Shown here piece by piece: positions 25,755 through 33,703 of a DNA stretch of 64,000 nucleotides (position 1 is its first letter; the number at the start of each line of letters is the position of its first letter). A program made the position numbers and the translations under genes. The notes under the pieces were generated by a model, which worked only from the letters and a program-made list of their open reading frames with translations, ran no database searches and was not told the DNA's origin. The DNA comes from Alteromonas portus (GTDB lineage: Bacteria; Pseudomonadota; Gammaproteobacteria; Enterobacterales; Alteromonadaceae), in the NCBI RefSeq assembly GCF_005117025.1, contig NZ_SWCO01000007.1, forward strand, positions 310,001-374,000. Direction: 5' to 3'.

Positions 25755-27482
25755 TTACGCATGCTGGGAAGCAAGGCGTCTCAAGCCTTGCTCGTATTTC
25801 ACTCGCCACCATTTAAGGCTAACACCAATGGCGGCGAAACAGCTCGCCCACAAACTAATTAGAGCTGGGACAAACGCGTTGCTTAGCCCGCCAACAAATC
25901 CTATTGGAGAAAACATTAGGTAAAGCGTTGCGATAAGGCCAACTAGCACAATGGCGCAGGGAATAGCATAGCGCCATGGGGTCATGCTAACTTCGGCTTT
26001 TGGGGTAAAGTGCCATGGTGTAGCCATTGGATAGAGCTTGCCTATGGTTAACATAATGGCCAGTTCAATAGCGAATAATATGGCATAAATGTGAATGAAA
26101 TTGATATCCACTTCCCATACGAACTTTAGCAACCCGTAAGCGATTACGTGGAAGATAATAGCTACTTTCGCAGCCAGCGCGGGCACCCTCTTGGTGAACA
26201 AACCAACCAGTACAATGGTGATAACAGGGATGTTGTAGAACCCAGTGAATATACGAATGATTTGCCACAAGCCTTCAGGGGCAAACATAAGTAGCGGTGC
26301 AGTAATAAAAGAAAGCACAGCAATGACAATACTGGTGATCTTCGCGACGCGGATTAGCTTTTCATCGCTCACTTTGTCTTTTTTGAAAGGTTTATAAACG
26401 TCTAAGCAAAACAGGGTCGCGGCACTGTTGAGCAGTGAATTAAAAGAGCTAAATACTGCACCAAGCAGCACAGCTAGGAAGAAACCCGATAGATACTGTG
26501 GTAGTACATCTTTGACTAAATGCGGGTAGGCTAGATCGATAGTTTGGAGATTTTCGTCTTGATACAGGTGATAGGCAATTACGCCAGGTAGCATCATCAT
26601 GAAAGGTACGAGTACTTTAAAATACCCAGAGAACAACACACCTTTTTGACCTTCAACCAGGTTCTTTGCCCCAAGGGTTCGCTGAATAACGTATTGGTTA
26701 GTACCCCAGTAAAAAAGATTGGCCAATATCATACCAGTAAAAATAGTGCCAAAGGGTACGGGGTCGTTGGGCCCACCTATAGCGTTGAGCTTTTCGGTTT
26801 CTGTGGTAGCAATGGTAGAAAGTCCGTCACTAAAGCTTCCGTCACCTAAAGCAATTAAGCCAAGAATAGGGACTAACAAGCCCACAATTAAAAGACCAAC
26901 GCCGTTAATAGTATCTGATACTGCAACGGCTTTTAAGCCACCGAAAATGGCGTAAAGCGCGCCTATGGTGCCAACGACCACAATGGTCATTACTAAGCCT
27001 ACTTCGTAACTTACGTTAAAAAGACCGGGTACATCAAACAGCCTTAAAACGGCAATTGAACCTGAATAAAGCACCGATGGTATAGTCACTAACGAGTAGC
27101 CCACCATAAACAGTACTACCGTCATTCTGCGTACACTGTCGTCAAAACGGTCGCGTAAAAACTCAGGTAAGGTGGAGAAGGCACCCGCTAAGTAACGAGG
27201 CAAGAAAATAAGCGCCATAATAATGGTAGAGATACCTGCGGTAACTTCCCACGCCATAGCGCTTAAGTTATACCCAAAGGCAGAGCCGTTTAAGCCAATA
27301 AGCTGCTCTGCGGAGAGGTTGGTAAGGATCATGGAACCAGCAATAAAAGTGCCTGTCAGCCCTCTTCCTGCAAGGAAGTAACCATCTTGCGTGTTTACTT
27401 CCCCTTTCGTTTTCATGTAAGAAATAACGGCAACCAGTGCCATAAATGCCATGCATGACAATAGGGTAAGGGTGATATCCAT
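25755..27482 (-). CDS. Sodium:solute symporter (SSS/SLC5 family), sugar type
   Basis: 575 aa inner-membrane protein with about fourteen membrane segments. SSS signatures are visible: YFLAGRGLTGTFIAGSMILTN, SAEQLIGLNGSAFGYN, the GGLKAVAVSDTINGVGL core, and NQYVIQRTLGAKN. The pattern is that of SGLT-like sugar symporters. It follows GH31 by 16 bp on the same strand (AGGAG before its ATG), so GH31 and symporter form one transcript under the promoter at 29584-29628. Given the neighbours it likely imports sulfoquinovose, sulfoquinovosyl glycerol or a related sulfosugar with Na+. ABC or MFS importers are used in other known SQ loci, so this would be a different uptake solution. Confidence 0.85.
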   Translation of the reverse strand: MDITLTLLSCMAFMALVAVISYMKTKGEVNTQDGYFLAGRGLTGTFIAGSMILTNLSAEQLIGLNGSAFGYNLSAMAWEVTAGISTIIMALIFLPRYLAGAFSTLPEFLRDRFDDSVRRMTVVLFMVGYSLVTIPSVLYSGSIAVLRLFDVPGLFNVSYEVGLVMTIVVVGTIGALYAIFGGLKAVAVSDTINGVGLLIVGLLVPILGLIALGDGSFSDGLSTIATTETEKLNAIGGPNDPVPFGTIFTGMILANLFYWGTNQYVIQRTLGAKNLVEGQKGVLFSGYFKVLVPFMMMLPGVIAYHLYQDENLQTIDLAYPHLVKDVLPQYLSGFFLAVLLGAVFSSFNSLLNSAATLFCLDVYKPFKKDKVSDEKLIRVAKITSIVIAVLSFITAPLLMFAPEGLWQIIRIFTGFYNIPVITIVLVGLFTKRVPALAAKVAIIFHVIAYGLLKFVWEVDINFIHIYAILFAIELAIMLTIGKLYPMATPWHFTPKAEVSMTPWRYAIPCAIVLVGLIATLYLMFSPIGFVGGLSNAFVPALISLWASCFAAIGVSLKWWRVKYEQGLRRLASQHA

Positions 27483-27498
27483 GAACTGCTCCTATGCG

Positions 27499-29565
27499 CT
27501 ACGCTGGCCAATGTGTGGTGTTCGACATATCCATATCGGTATGTTGAACATCTGGGCCCATTACTATGCGACTGCCTTTTTGGATGAACACCGCCACTTC
27601 ATTTAGCGCAAGTATTTCTTCTCTGTATTGTTCACCCTGCACAACTTCATCGGTACCAAAACGTATCCATTCACCTTTTGGTAAGTAGTACTTAATTTTT
27701 CCACCCGGCACGACACAAGGCACTACAAGTAGGTCATCGCCACACATAAACTGCTGCTCAAAGCCATGAGAAAGGGGCTGGTCAGGGAAGGCCAACGCCA
27801 TGGCGCGCTGTACTGGAAGCCCTGTTTGTGATGCTTTTTCTGCGGTTTCTTTGAGGTATGGAATAAGTTTGTATCTTAGTTTCAGCGCCTCGAATACAGC
27901 ATTAGAGGCGGCATCGCCATAAGACCAGGGTTCACGAGGGCCAATACCATGCAGTCGCATGTGGGCGCTAAATACTGACGCTTGTGCCCATCTTACATAA
28001 AGCTCTGCGTCTCGAGTGTCTTTGTAAAAACCGCCTATATCGGTGGCGAAAAAGGGCCCGCCTGACATCCCCCACGACAAACTGCCACGAATGCTTGCTG
28101 CAAGGCCGTGCCAATCTGCTTGCGGATCGCCGCCCCACTGCGATGGGTAACGCTGACTTCCCGTCCAAGCTGAGCGACTGAATAAGAATGGACCTGTTTT
28201 ACAGTAAGCTTCTGCGGCTTCGTAAACACAACGGTTGTAGAGCATACTGTACACGTTATGTAGGCGATTGCCTGAATCACCGCTATACGACAGCATGTTG
28301 TCGTCTTCAAGTTGTTCACCAAAATCGGCTTTTATCATGTCCACGCCAAGGTCAAATAAAGGCTTGTGCGAGGTTTTCCAAAATTCGTAAGCGTCTGGGT
28401 GGGTAAAGTCTAGAATACCCGAGTCTGGTAGTGGCGTAAGCACTTCGCCAAATGGGCTTAAATCCCATTCATACCGGTAAGCTTCTCCTGTTCGTTTGTC
28501 TTTTATCAGCCAGCCTTTATCAGCGGCTTTTTTGTATAGCGGGTTTTTCACTGAAATCATGGGGTATTCCCACACACAGATTTTAAAACCTAACGCTTTA
28601 AGTTCATCGATAACTGGCTGTGGGTCGGCGTAGCGCTTAGGGTCCCACTCAAAAGCAAAGCGGGTATCTGTGTCTTGCCATGCGCGACCATCAAGGGTAA
28701 TAACATCGCAAGGCATATTCTTTTCGCGCACTTCGCGGGCAACGGCGAGTAGTTCGTCGGCGTCTTTATAATACGCTTTAGAAAGAATAACGCCTAAGCT
28801 CCAGGTCGGCGGTGTAGGGGCAAAGCCGGTGAGCTCGCTGTAGGCTTTAAGACTTTGCGCCGGTGAGTCTTGGTGGAACAAAAACAGGTCGAGTAGATTA
28901 TCTTCTACTAAGCACACGTATGCTCGCTGTGACCAGAGCGCATATCCCACGCCATGAGTAACGGGAGCGGGGGTATGTACAAAAAGATTCCAGCCTTCTG
29001 GGCTCCATGCGTATGGTGTATTTTTGTAAGACTTCTCGGCGTTTACGCCTAATGCATCGTGGTTGTATGAACGAATTAACTGGCCGCGTTTATCAAGCTT
29101 TCCCCATTTCTCACCAAGACCATAAACGGCCTCGTCGTAGCTAAGCTCTAAACTTACTAACCAACCTTTGTCGGTTTTAGCGAATGGCGGTAAGCGATGT
29201 TGACGTACAAAGTGGCCGTCGGTGGCGCTTTGCTGAACTAAAACGTCATTTTTGTATAGCTTAAAATGAAGAGGAGAAGCAAAGATTTCCAGACGATAGT
29301 CGCCTGCTGCTACAGTACTGTGTGACTTATCGCCAGATAACACCAATATTTGTTTATCGGGAGCTTGGACAAGCATGCCAAAGTTATCAGCTGCGTTTAC
29401 GTCGTTTTGAATACGCAAACCAAATTGGCTGATACTTAAGCTTAATTCACCATATTGCGTGGGGACGATGAGTGTTTTATCGTCTGACAGAAAGGGCTGC
29501 TCGGTGATGTCAGCAGCTTCAATATCATTCCAGTCTGGTTCAGTTACACAAAATGCGTTACTCAT
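27499..29565 (-). CDS. GH31 alpha-glycosidase, YicI-like architecture, in sulfosugar locus
   Basis: 688 aa, cytoplasmic (no signal). Start set at ATG 29565 (MSNAFCVTEPDW; AAAGG ten bases upstream); earlier in-frame ATGs overlap the operator. The GH31 barrel is complete: GLGEKWGKLDKRG, the nucleophile D414 in MIKADFGEQ and the acid/base D480 in QWGGDPQADW, then DIGGF. The closest remembered layout is alpha-xylosidase YicI rather than sulfoquinovosidase YihQ. By eye, the YihQ sulfonate-binding Arg and Trp (QRWY motif) are not at their places (here DTRFAFEW, W307), and the Tyr after DIGG is Phe513. It may be a sulfoquinovosidase with a different sulfonate pocket, or an alpha-glucosidase acting after desulfonation. 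Confidence 0.85.
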   Translation of the reverse strand: MSNAFCVTEPDWNDIEAADITEQPFLSDDKTLIVPTQYGELSLSISQFGLRIQNDVNAADNFGMLVQAPDKQILVLSGDKSHSTVAAGDYRLEIFASPLHFKLYKNDVLVQQSATDGHFVRQHRLPPFAKTDKGWLVSLELSYDEAVYGLGEKWGKLDKRGQLIRSYNHDALGVNAEKSYKNTPYAWSPEGWNLFVHTPAPVTHGVGYALWSQRAYVCLVEDNLLDLFLFHQDSPAQSLKAYSELTGFAPTPPTWSLGVILSKAYYKDADELLAVAREVREKNMPCDVITLDGRAWQDTDTRFAFEWDPKRYADPQPVIDELKALGFKICVWEYPMISVKNPLYKKAADKGWLIKDKRTGEAYRYEWDLSPFGEVLTPLPDSGILDFTHPDAYEFWKTSHKPLFDLGVDMIKADFGEQLEDDNMLSYSGDSGNRLHNVYSMLYNRCVYEAAEAYCKTGPFLFSRSAWTGSQRYPSQWGGDPQADWHGLAASIRGSLSWGMSGGPFFATDIGGFYKDTRDAELYVRWAQASVFSAHMRLHGIGPREPWSYGDAASNAVFEALKLRYKLIPYLKETAEKASQTGLPVQRAMALAFPDQPLSHGFEQQFMCGDDLLVVPCVVPGGKIKYYLPKGEWIRFGTDEVVQGEQYREEILALNEVAVFIQKGSRIVMGPDVQHTDMDMSNTTHWPA

Positions 29566-29583
29566 TCTTACATTACCTTTCAT

Positions 29584-29628
29584 GTCTTGTATAAGACATA
29601 AGTTAATGAAATGTAACTTTGGTGTCAA
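29584..29628 (-). promoter_or_regulatory. Promoter and GntR-type operator of GH31-symporter operon
   Basis: Minus strand: -35 TTGACA (29623-29628), 17-bp spacer, -10 TAACTT (29600-29605), then ATGTCTTATACAAGAC (29584-29599). From the -10 onward, 20 bp are identical to the promoter at 31621-31640. The operator covers the start region, as expected for a repressor. Confidence 0.8.
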
Positions 29629-29742
29629 TCAACAATGAGGAATTTATGAAAAATTAGATCAGGTTAAGGTACTAGGTGGCGCTGTAGTGTTGTCACTAGT
29701 ACGCCAACAGTGCCATTATCTTGAGTGAAGGTCGAATTCGTT

Positions 29743-30495
29743 CTAAAAATTAATGTTTTTAACAATAAGCGTTACGCCACTCAATGCGAGCATGGTTAAG
29801 GCTAACAGCCTCACTGACGAGGCGGGCACACGTGCCGCTAGTATGCGCCCTAATCGGGTAAAAACAAGGATTACAGGAATAGCAAGCACCGCAGAAATAA
29901 GAACGTCTTTAGAAGGAAGTGTGCCAAACGGGATGATAGCAAGACGTATAAGCGATGTAACGCTGAACACAGCCAGTAGCGTGAGCCTTATTTCATTAAT
30001 CGGCCAAGTTTGTCTGTAGCATTGAAATACAACCGGAGGGCCGAATGTAGAGAACAGTCCGCCTAATAATCCACCCAAGGCGCCAGCTATAGTGAACCCA
30101 TAGGCGCGACCTGATGGCTTCGCGTGTTTTCTTTTTACCAGTAAAAGCCCACAGCAACTTAGAATAGCGAATCCGAGTAATAGATTAAGCCATGTTGCCA
30201 TCCCGACAGATAAGTACTCTAGTAGCGCATAGCCTATACCCATAAACGGTATGCCGCTAAGCAATAGGATTGTAAAGGCGCGCCTGTTTATTTGTTCGGT
30301 GTTTTTTATCACCAAACTAACTGAATTAAAAAGGCTTAAAAAACTGACGACGAATGTGGTAGCGGTAAGTGGTAAAATACCAAACAACGTAAAGCTCGAC
30401 ACTACCATAAGCCCAAAACCAAACCCACTTAGGGTTTGAAGAAGCGTCGCCAGCCCTAAAAGGGCGAACATGGGCAGCAGTGTTTCCAAAAGCAT
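29743..30495 (-). CDS. TauE/SafE-type (TSUP) probable sulfite exporter
   Basis: 250 aa with about eight membrane segments. The first repeat is LLQTLSGFGFGLMVVSSFTLFG and the second GGLLGGLFSTFGPPVVFQCY, characteristic of TSUP transporters, several of which export sulfite or sulfoacetate during sulfonate breakdown. It is transcribed toward GH31 but has a 177-bp gap containing the GH31 promoter, and is divergent from the GntR gene over a 98-bp region with a candidate operator and a CRP-like site. In context its job is to remove sulfite released by the dioxygenase. A second TSUP gene (1299-2069) is unrelated in position. Confidence 0.82.
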   Translation of the reverse strand: MLLETLLPMFALLGLATLLQTLSGFGFGLMVVSSFTLFGILPLTATTFVVSFLSLFNSVSLVIKNTEQINRRAFTILLLSGIPFMGIGYALLEYLSVGMATWLNLLLGFAILSCCGLLLVKRKHAKPSGRAYGFTIAGALGGLLGGLFSTFGPPVVFQCYRQTWPINEIRLTLLAVFSVTSLIRLAIIPFGTLPSKDVLISAVLAIPVILVFTRLGRILAARVPASSVRLLALTMLALSGVTLIVKNINF

Positions 30496-30516
30496 GTACG
30501 TTATTCCTATGGTGTA

Positions 30517-30532
30517 TGTGATTTAAATCAAA
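30517..30532. promoter_or_regulatory. CRP-like site in TSUP/GntR divergent promoter
   Basis: TGTGATTTAAATCAAA matches the TGTGA-N6-TCACA pattern at nine of ten positions. It lies between the divergent TSUP and regulator genes and would allow catabolite control. Position and score are suggestive only. Confidence 0.4.
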
Positions 30533-30544
30533 AATGCGCTATAA

Positions 30545-30560
30545 CTCTTGTGTATGATAT
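30545..30560. promoter_or_regulatory. Degenerate GntR-type operator (autoregulation candidate)
   Basis: CTCTTGTGTATGATAT, reverse complement of ATATCATACACAAGAG, agrees with the ATGTCTTATACAAGAC operator at 12 of 16 positions. It sits 34 bp upstream of the regulator start codon. Confidence 0.45.
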
Positions 30561-30593
30561 AAAAACAATAATTAAGCGTTTAGGTTAGGGTTC

Positions 30594-31343
30594 ATGTCTT
30601 CATCTCAATTCGATCACAAGCTCAGCGGTCCAAGTCTTGCCTTTCAGCCTCTATATCAACAGGTCGCTGAATACATTAAGCAACTTATTGTTGAGCGTCG
30701 ATGGCAACCCGGTGAGATGCTGCCTAGTGAGTTTAAACTTGCTGACGAATTCAATGTGAGTCAAGGAACGGTTCGCAAGGCTTTAACACTGCTTACCGAC
30801 ACTAAAATTGTAACCCGCAGGCAAGGGGTCGGTACATTTGTTTCTGAACATACTGCTCAAGATGCGCTATTTCGTTTTTTCCCCCTGCAAGCTGACGGCA
30901 AGGGCGCCGATTTACCTAAAGCAGAGCTAATCAGCAAAGAGTTAGTAGAGCCGAATGAAACGGTTCAACATGCACTCGCGCTAGCCGTAAAAGATAAAAC
31001 CGTAAAACTTAAACGCAGGCGTATATTAGAAAATGAGTTCTGTATGCTAGAAACTATTTTTCTGCCATCCAAAATGTTCTCTGACATCGAAAAGCGCGAA
31101 GATATTCCCCACACCCTGTATCATTTCTATCAAACCGACTATAACCAAACCGTGTTTAAAACCCGCGATAGTATTAAAGCTGTCCTAGCATCAAAAAGTG
31201 ATGCAAAAAGTCTTGGTATTGAAAAGGGAACGCCATTACTTTTGGTCACTCGCGTCACAGAATCAATTGAAGGCAAGTTAATTGAATATCGCGAAAGCAA
31301 GTGCAGAACCGATCACTATCACTATCAAGTTGAACTTGATTAA
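30594..31343 (+). CDS. GntR-family (HutC/UTRA subfamily) transcriptional regulator
   Basis: 249 aa. The winged helix-turn-helix occupies about residues 18-85 (PLYQQVAEYIKQLI; WQPGEMLPSEFKLADEF; VSQGTVRKAL; RRQGVGTFV), followed by a UTRA effector-binding domain to the end (LKRRRILENEFCMLETIFLP; YRESKCRTDHYHY). UTRA regulators usually sense phosphorylated or free sugars and act as repressors released by ligand. Matching palindromes at four promoters of the locus mark the probable regulon. The GntR regulator of the known SQ monooxygenase locus of Agrobacterium has the same type, though I cannot compare sequences here. Confidence 0.9.
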   Translation: MSSSQFDHKLSGPSLAFQPLYQQVAEYIKQLIVERRWQPGEMLPSEFKLADEFNVSQGTVRKALTLLTDTKIVTRRQGVGTFVSEHTAQDALFRFFPLQADGKGADLPKAELISKELVEPNETVQHALALAVKDKTVKLKRRRILENEFCMLETIFLPSKMFSDIEKREDIPHTLYHFYQTDYNQTVFKTRDSIKAVLASKSDAKSLGIEKGTPLLLVTRVTESIEGKLIEYRESKCRTDHYHYQVELD

Positions 31344-31590
31344 TTTTATGCCTTTTGGTTAGCCGTTAGGCTGGCTTATCAAAAACAAGGCTTTATGCCT
31401 TGTAGCCTTAATTACCCTCACGCAATGTCATTTCTGGACTACTTTCCCTGCTGATCTTTCTAAACGTTGGCCGCCTTCATATTGCATTGCTTTATCCCTT
31501 AGCGACTAACGCCCTATATAAAAATTAGCAGTCACAACCTGCTCAAGCGAATTGCTACTTGGGCTAATCTTTTTATTTAGTTTGTTAACA
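31344..31590. other. Intergenic region with possible weak hairpins
   Basis: About 250 bp between the regulator and the reductase promoter. It contains the stem ACAAGGC / GCCTTGT (31385-31403) without a clear T-run and an imperfect GCC-GGC repeat just before it; these may end the regulator transcript. No gene was found in it. Confidence 0.45.
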
Positions 31591-31595
31591 CTTTG

Positions 31596-31640
31596 TTGAC
31601 ATCATAATGTCTGTGTAATAACTTATGTCTTATACAAGAC
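31596..31640 (+). promoter_or_regulatory. Promoter and GntR-type operator of the reductase-dioxygenase operon
   Basis: -35 TTGACA (31596-31601), 17-bp spacer, -10 TAACTT (31619-31624), followed directly by ATGTCTTATACAAGAC (31625-31640), whose core GTCTTATACAAGAC is palindromic. The layout is identical to that of the divergent GH31 promoter at 29584-29628. Confidence 0.8.
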
Positions 31641-31728
31641 TAAAGTTTGAAGCTGAAGTTATACAAGAGCATACTGTTAAAGTAAAACTAATTAGCTTAA
31701 TGCAACAAATTCTAAGGTGAATGAAACG

Positions 31729-32682
31729 ATGAATAAGATACCTGAGGTAGGTTTTGGCTTTTGGAAAGTAGATACTGCCATTTGTGCCGAAACCACATAC
31801 CAAGCAATTAAGGCTGGCTATCGCCATTTAGATTGCGCAGCAGATTACGGTAACGAAAAAGAAGTGGGTGAAGGCATTAAACGCGCCATTGATGAAGGCC
31901 TATGTACCAGAGAAGAGTTGTGGGTAACCTCGAAGCTTTGGAATACGTTTCATGCCCCAGAGCATGTAGAGCTGGCGCTTGAAAAAACGCTATCTGATTT
32001 ACAGCTAGACTACCTGGATTTATACCTTATTCATTTCCCTATCGCGCAAAAGTTCGTACCAATCGAAACGCGATATCCGCCTGAATGGTTTTATGAGCCC
32101 GATGCAGCCGAGCCTAAAATGGAGCTTGCTCCTGTACCGCTTCATAAAACATGGGAAGCCATGGAAGCGCTAGCGGATAGCGGCAAGGTTAAACAAATCG
32201 GTGTGTGTAACTACAACACCGGGTTGCTTAACGACCTAATGAGCTACGCGCGCATTAAGCCGGCAATGCTGCAAATTGAATCTCACCCTTACCTTACCCA
32301 AGAGCGTTTAATTCGCTTGGCAAAAGACTATGGCTTAAATGTTACCGCGTTCTCACCTTTAGGTGCGCTTTCTTACCTAGAACTTGAAATGGCTGACCAG
32401 ACTGAATCAGTACTTAAGCAGGACGTAGTGAAAGCTGCTGCAAAAGCCCACGGTAAAACGCCAGCGCAAATTGTATTGCGTTGGGGTATTCAGCGCGGCA
32501 ACGCAATTATTCCGAAAACGTCAAAAGTAGAACGCATGAAAGAGAACTTGGCGCTTTTCGATTTCTCATTAAGTGAAAGTGAAATGCAGGCTATATCTGC
32601 ATTAAACATGAATCGTCGATTTAACGATCCGGGTCACTTCTGCGAAGCAGCCTTTAATCGTTTCCACCCCATTTACGACTAG
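31729..32682 (+). CDS. Aldo/keto reductase, probable 6-oxo-sugar reductase
   Basis: 317 aa, AKR fold. ATG 31729 is preferred over the upstream GTG (31717) because AGGTGA lies eight bases before it. The catalytic tetrad is visible: D35 (HLDCAADYG), Y40, K69 (VTSKLW) and H102 (YLIHFP). IGVCNYN, AFSPLGAL and the cofactor segment IPKTSKVERMKEN, in the place that binds NADP 2'-phosphate, are typical of aldose-reductase-like AKRs. The gene is 9 bp upstream of the dioxygenase. In SQ oxygenation routes an AKR reduces 6-dehydroglucose to glucose, which is the inferred role here. Without context it would be annotated as a generic aldehyde or xylose reductase. Confidence 0.85.
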   Translation: MNKIPEVGFGFWKVDTAICAETTYQAIKAGYRHLDCAADYGNEKEVGEGIKRAIDEGLCTREELWVTSKLWNTFHAPEHVELALEKTLSDLQLDYLDLYLIHFPIAQKFVPIETRYPPEWFYEPDAAEPKMELAPVPLHKTWEAMEALADSGKVKQIGVCNYNTGLLNDLMSYARIKPAMLQIESHPYLTQERLIRLAKDYGLNVTAFSPLGALSYLELEMADQTESVLKQDVVKAAAKAHGKTPAQIVLRWGIQRGNAIIPKTSKVERMKENLALFDFSLSESEMQAISALNMNRRFNDPGHFCEAAFNRFHPIYD

Positions 32683-32691
32683 GAGTAAACT

Positions 32692-33699
32692 ATGAAAAAC
32701 GTCAATGACAGCTCTGCGGTAGCGTATGCAAGCGTACCTACTCAGCACAACTACAACGGCGGCGTGTTCCCTGAAATAGTCGTGAACAATGAAAGCTGTT
32801 CCACTGTAGAAGAAACGGTTGCGTTTGTTAAAGCGAATCAGGCAGAACTTGAGGCAAAACTTGCTAAATCAGGTGCGCTGCTGTTTAGAGGGTTCCCTCT
32901 TGATTCAGCAGAGACCTTTGACGTTTTTTCAGCAGGCTTCGGCTATCCTAACTTTACTTATCAAGAGTCGCTGTCTAACGCGGTGCGTATTAACTACACC
33001 GAACGTGTATTTACCGCTAACGAAGCACCTAAAGATGTAGAGATTTTTCTTCATCACGAAATGGCTCAAACACCTATTTCTCCAAGTAAGCTTTTCTTCT
33101 TTTGTAAAACTGCAGCAGATGAGGGCGGTGCTACGCCGTTGTGTCGTTCAGACAAACTGTTTGAAGCATTGAAAGCGGAAAGCCCCGAACTGGCAAGGGA
33201 CTTTAAAGAAAAAGGTCTGAAGTACACCACTACCATGCCTGCAGCAAATGACATCAATTCAGGTCAAGGGCGTAGCTGGAAAAGTACATTGAGTGTTGAA
33301 ACCGTAGAAGAGGGTGAAGCTAAGCTTAAAGAACTAGGTTACAGCTGGGAGTGGATGGAAGATGGTAGCTTAAAAGCGATTACGCCTGTACTTCCAGCAG
33401 TCATTGAGTTAGCTGACGGTTCTGAAGTGTTCTACAACCAGCTTATTGCAGCTTACATGGGCTGGAAAGGCGTTCGCGAGAACCCATCTTCAGCCATTAC
33501 GTTTGGTGACGGCAGCGCTATCCCGAAAGAAGGGCTAGAGCGTATTGCTGAGCTTTCTGAAGACTTCACGTTTGATTTAGAGTGGCAAGACGGGGACGTG
33601 GCAATTGTCGATAACTATCGTGCGATGCACGGCCGTCGTCCCTACTCTGGCGATCGCAAGCGTGTAGTGCTTGTGGCATTGGTTGCTTCAGAGCGTTAA
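32692..33699 (+). CDS. Fe(II)/2-oxoglutarate dioxygenase, putative alkanesulfonate (SQ) dioxygenase
   Basis: 335 aa, TauD/TfdA-clavaminate synthase-like family. The iron ligands are the HxE motif H121-E123 (LHHEMAQ) and distal H313 (AMHGRRPY), with the arginine cluster around 315-330 available for 2-oxoglutarate. The segment GALLFRGFPL and the stretch KLFFFCKTAADEGGATPLC are family hallmarks. The HxE instead of HxD triad places it nearer clavaminate synthase-like enzymes than classical TauD. Located between the AKR and sulfite-handling genes, its likely reaction is oxidative C-S cleavage of sulfoquinovose (or its glycoside) to a 6-aldehyde sugar plus sulfite. This corresponds to the described SqoD role; orthology cannot be confirmed from sequence alone. 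Confidence 0.85.
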   Translation: MKNVNDSSAVAYASVPTQHNYNGGVFPEIVVNNESCSTVEETVAFVKANQAELEAKLAKSGALLFRGFPLDSAETFDVFSAGFGYPNFTYQESLSNAVRINYTERVFTANEAPKDVEIFLHHEMAQTPISPSKLFFFCKTAADEGGATPLCRSDKLFEALKAESPELARDFKEKGLKYTTTMPAANDINSGQGRSWKSTLSVETVEEGEAKLKELGYSWEWMEDGSLKAITPVLPAVIELADGSEVFYNQLIAAYMGWKGVRENPSSAITFGDGSAIPKEGLERIAELSEDFTFDLEWQDGDVAIVDNYRAMHGRRPYSGDRKRVVLVALVASER

Positions 33700-33703
33700 T
33701 GCA

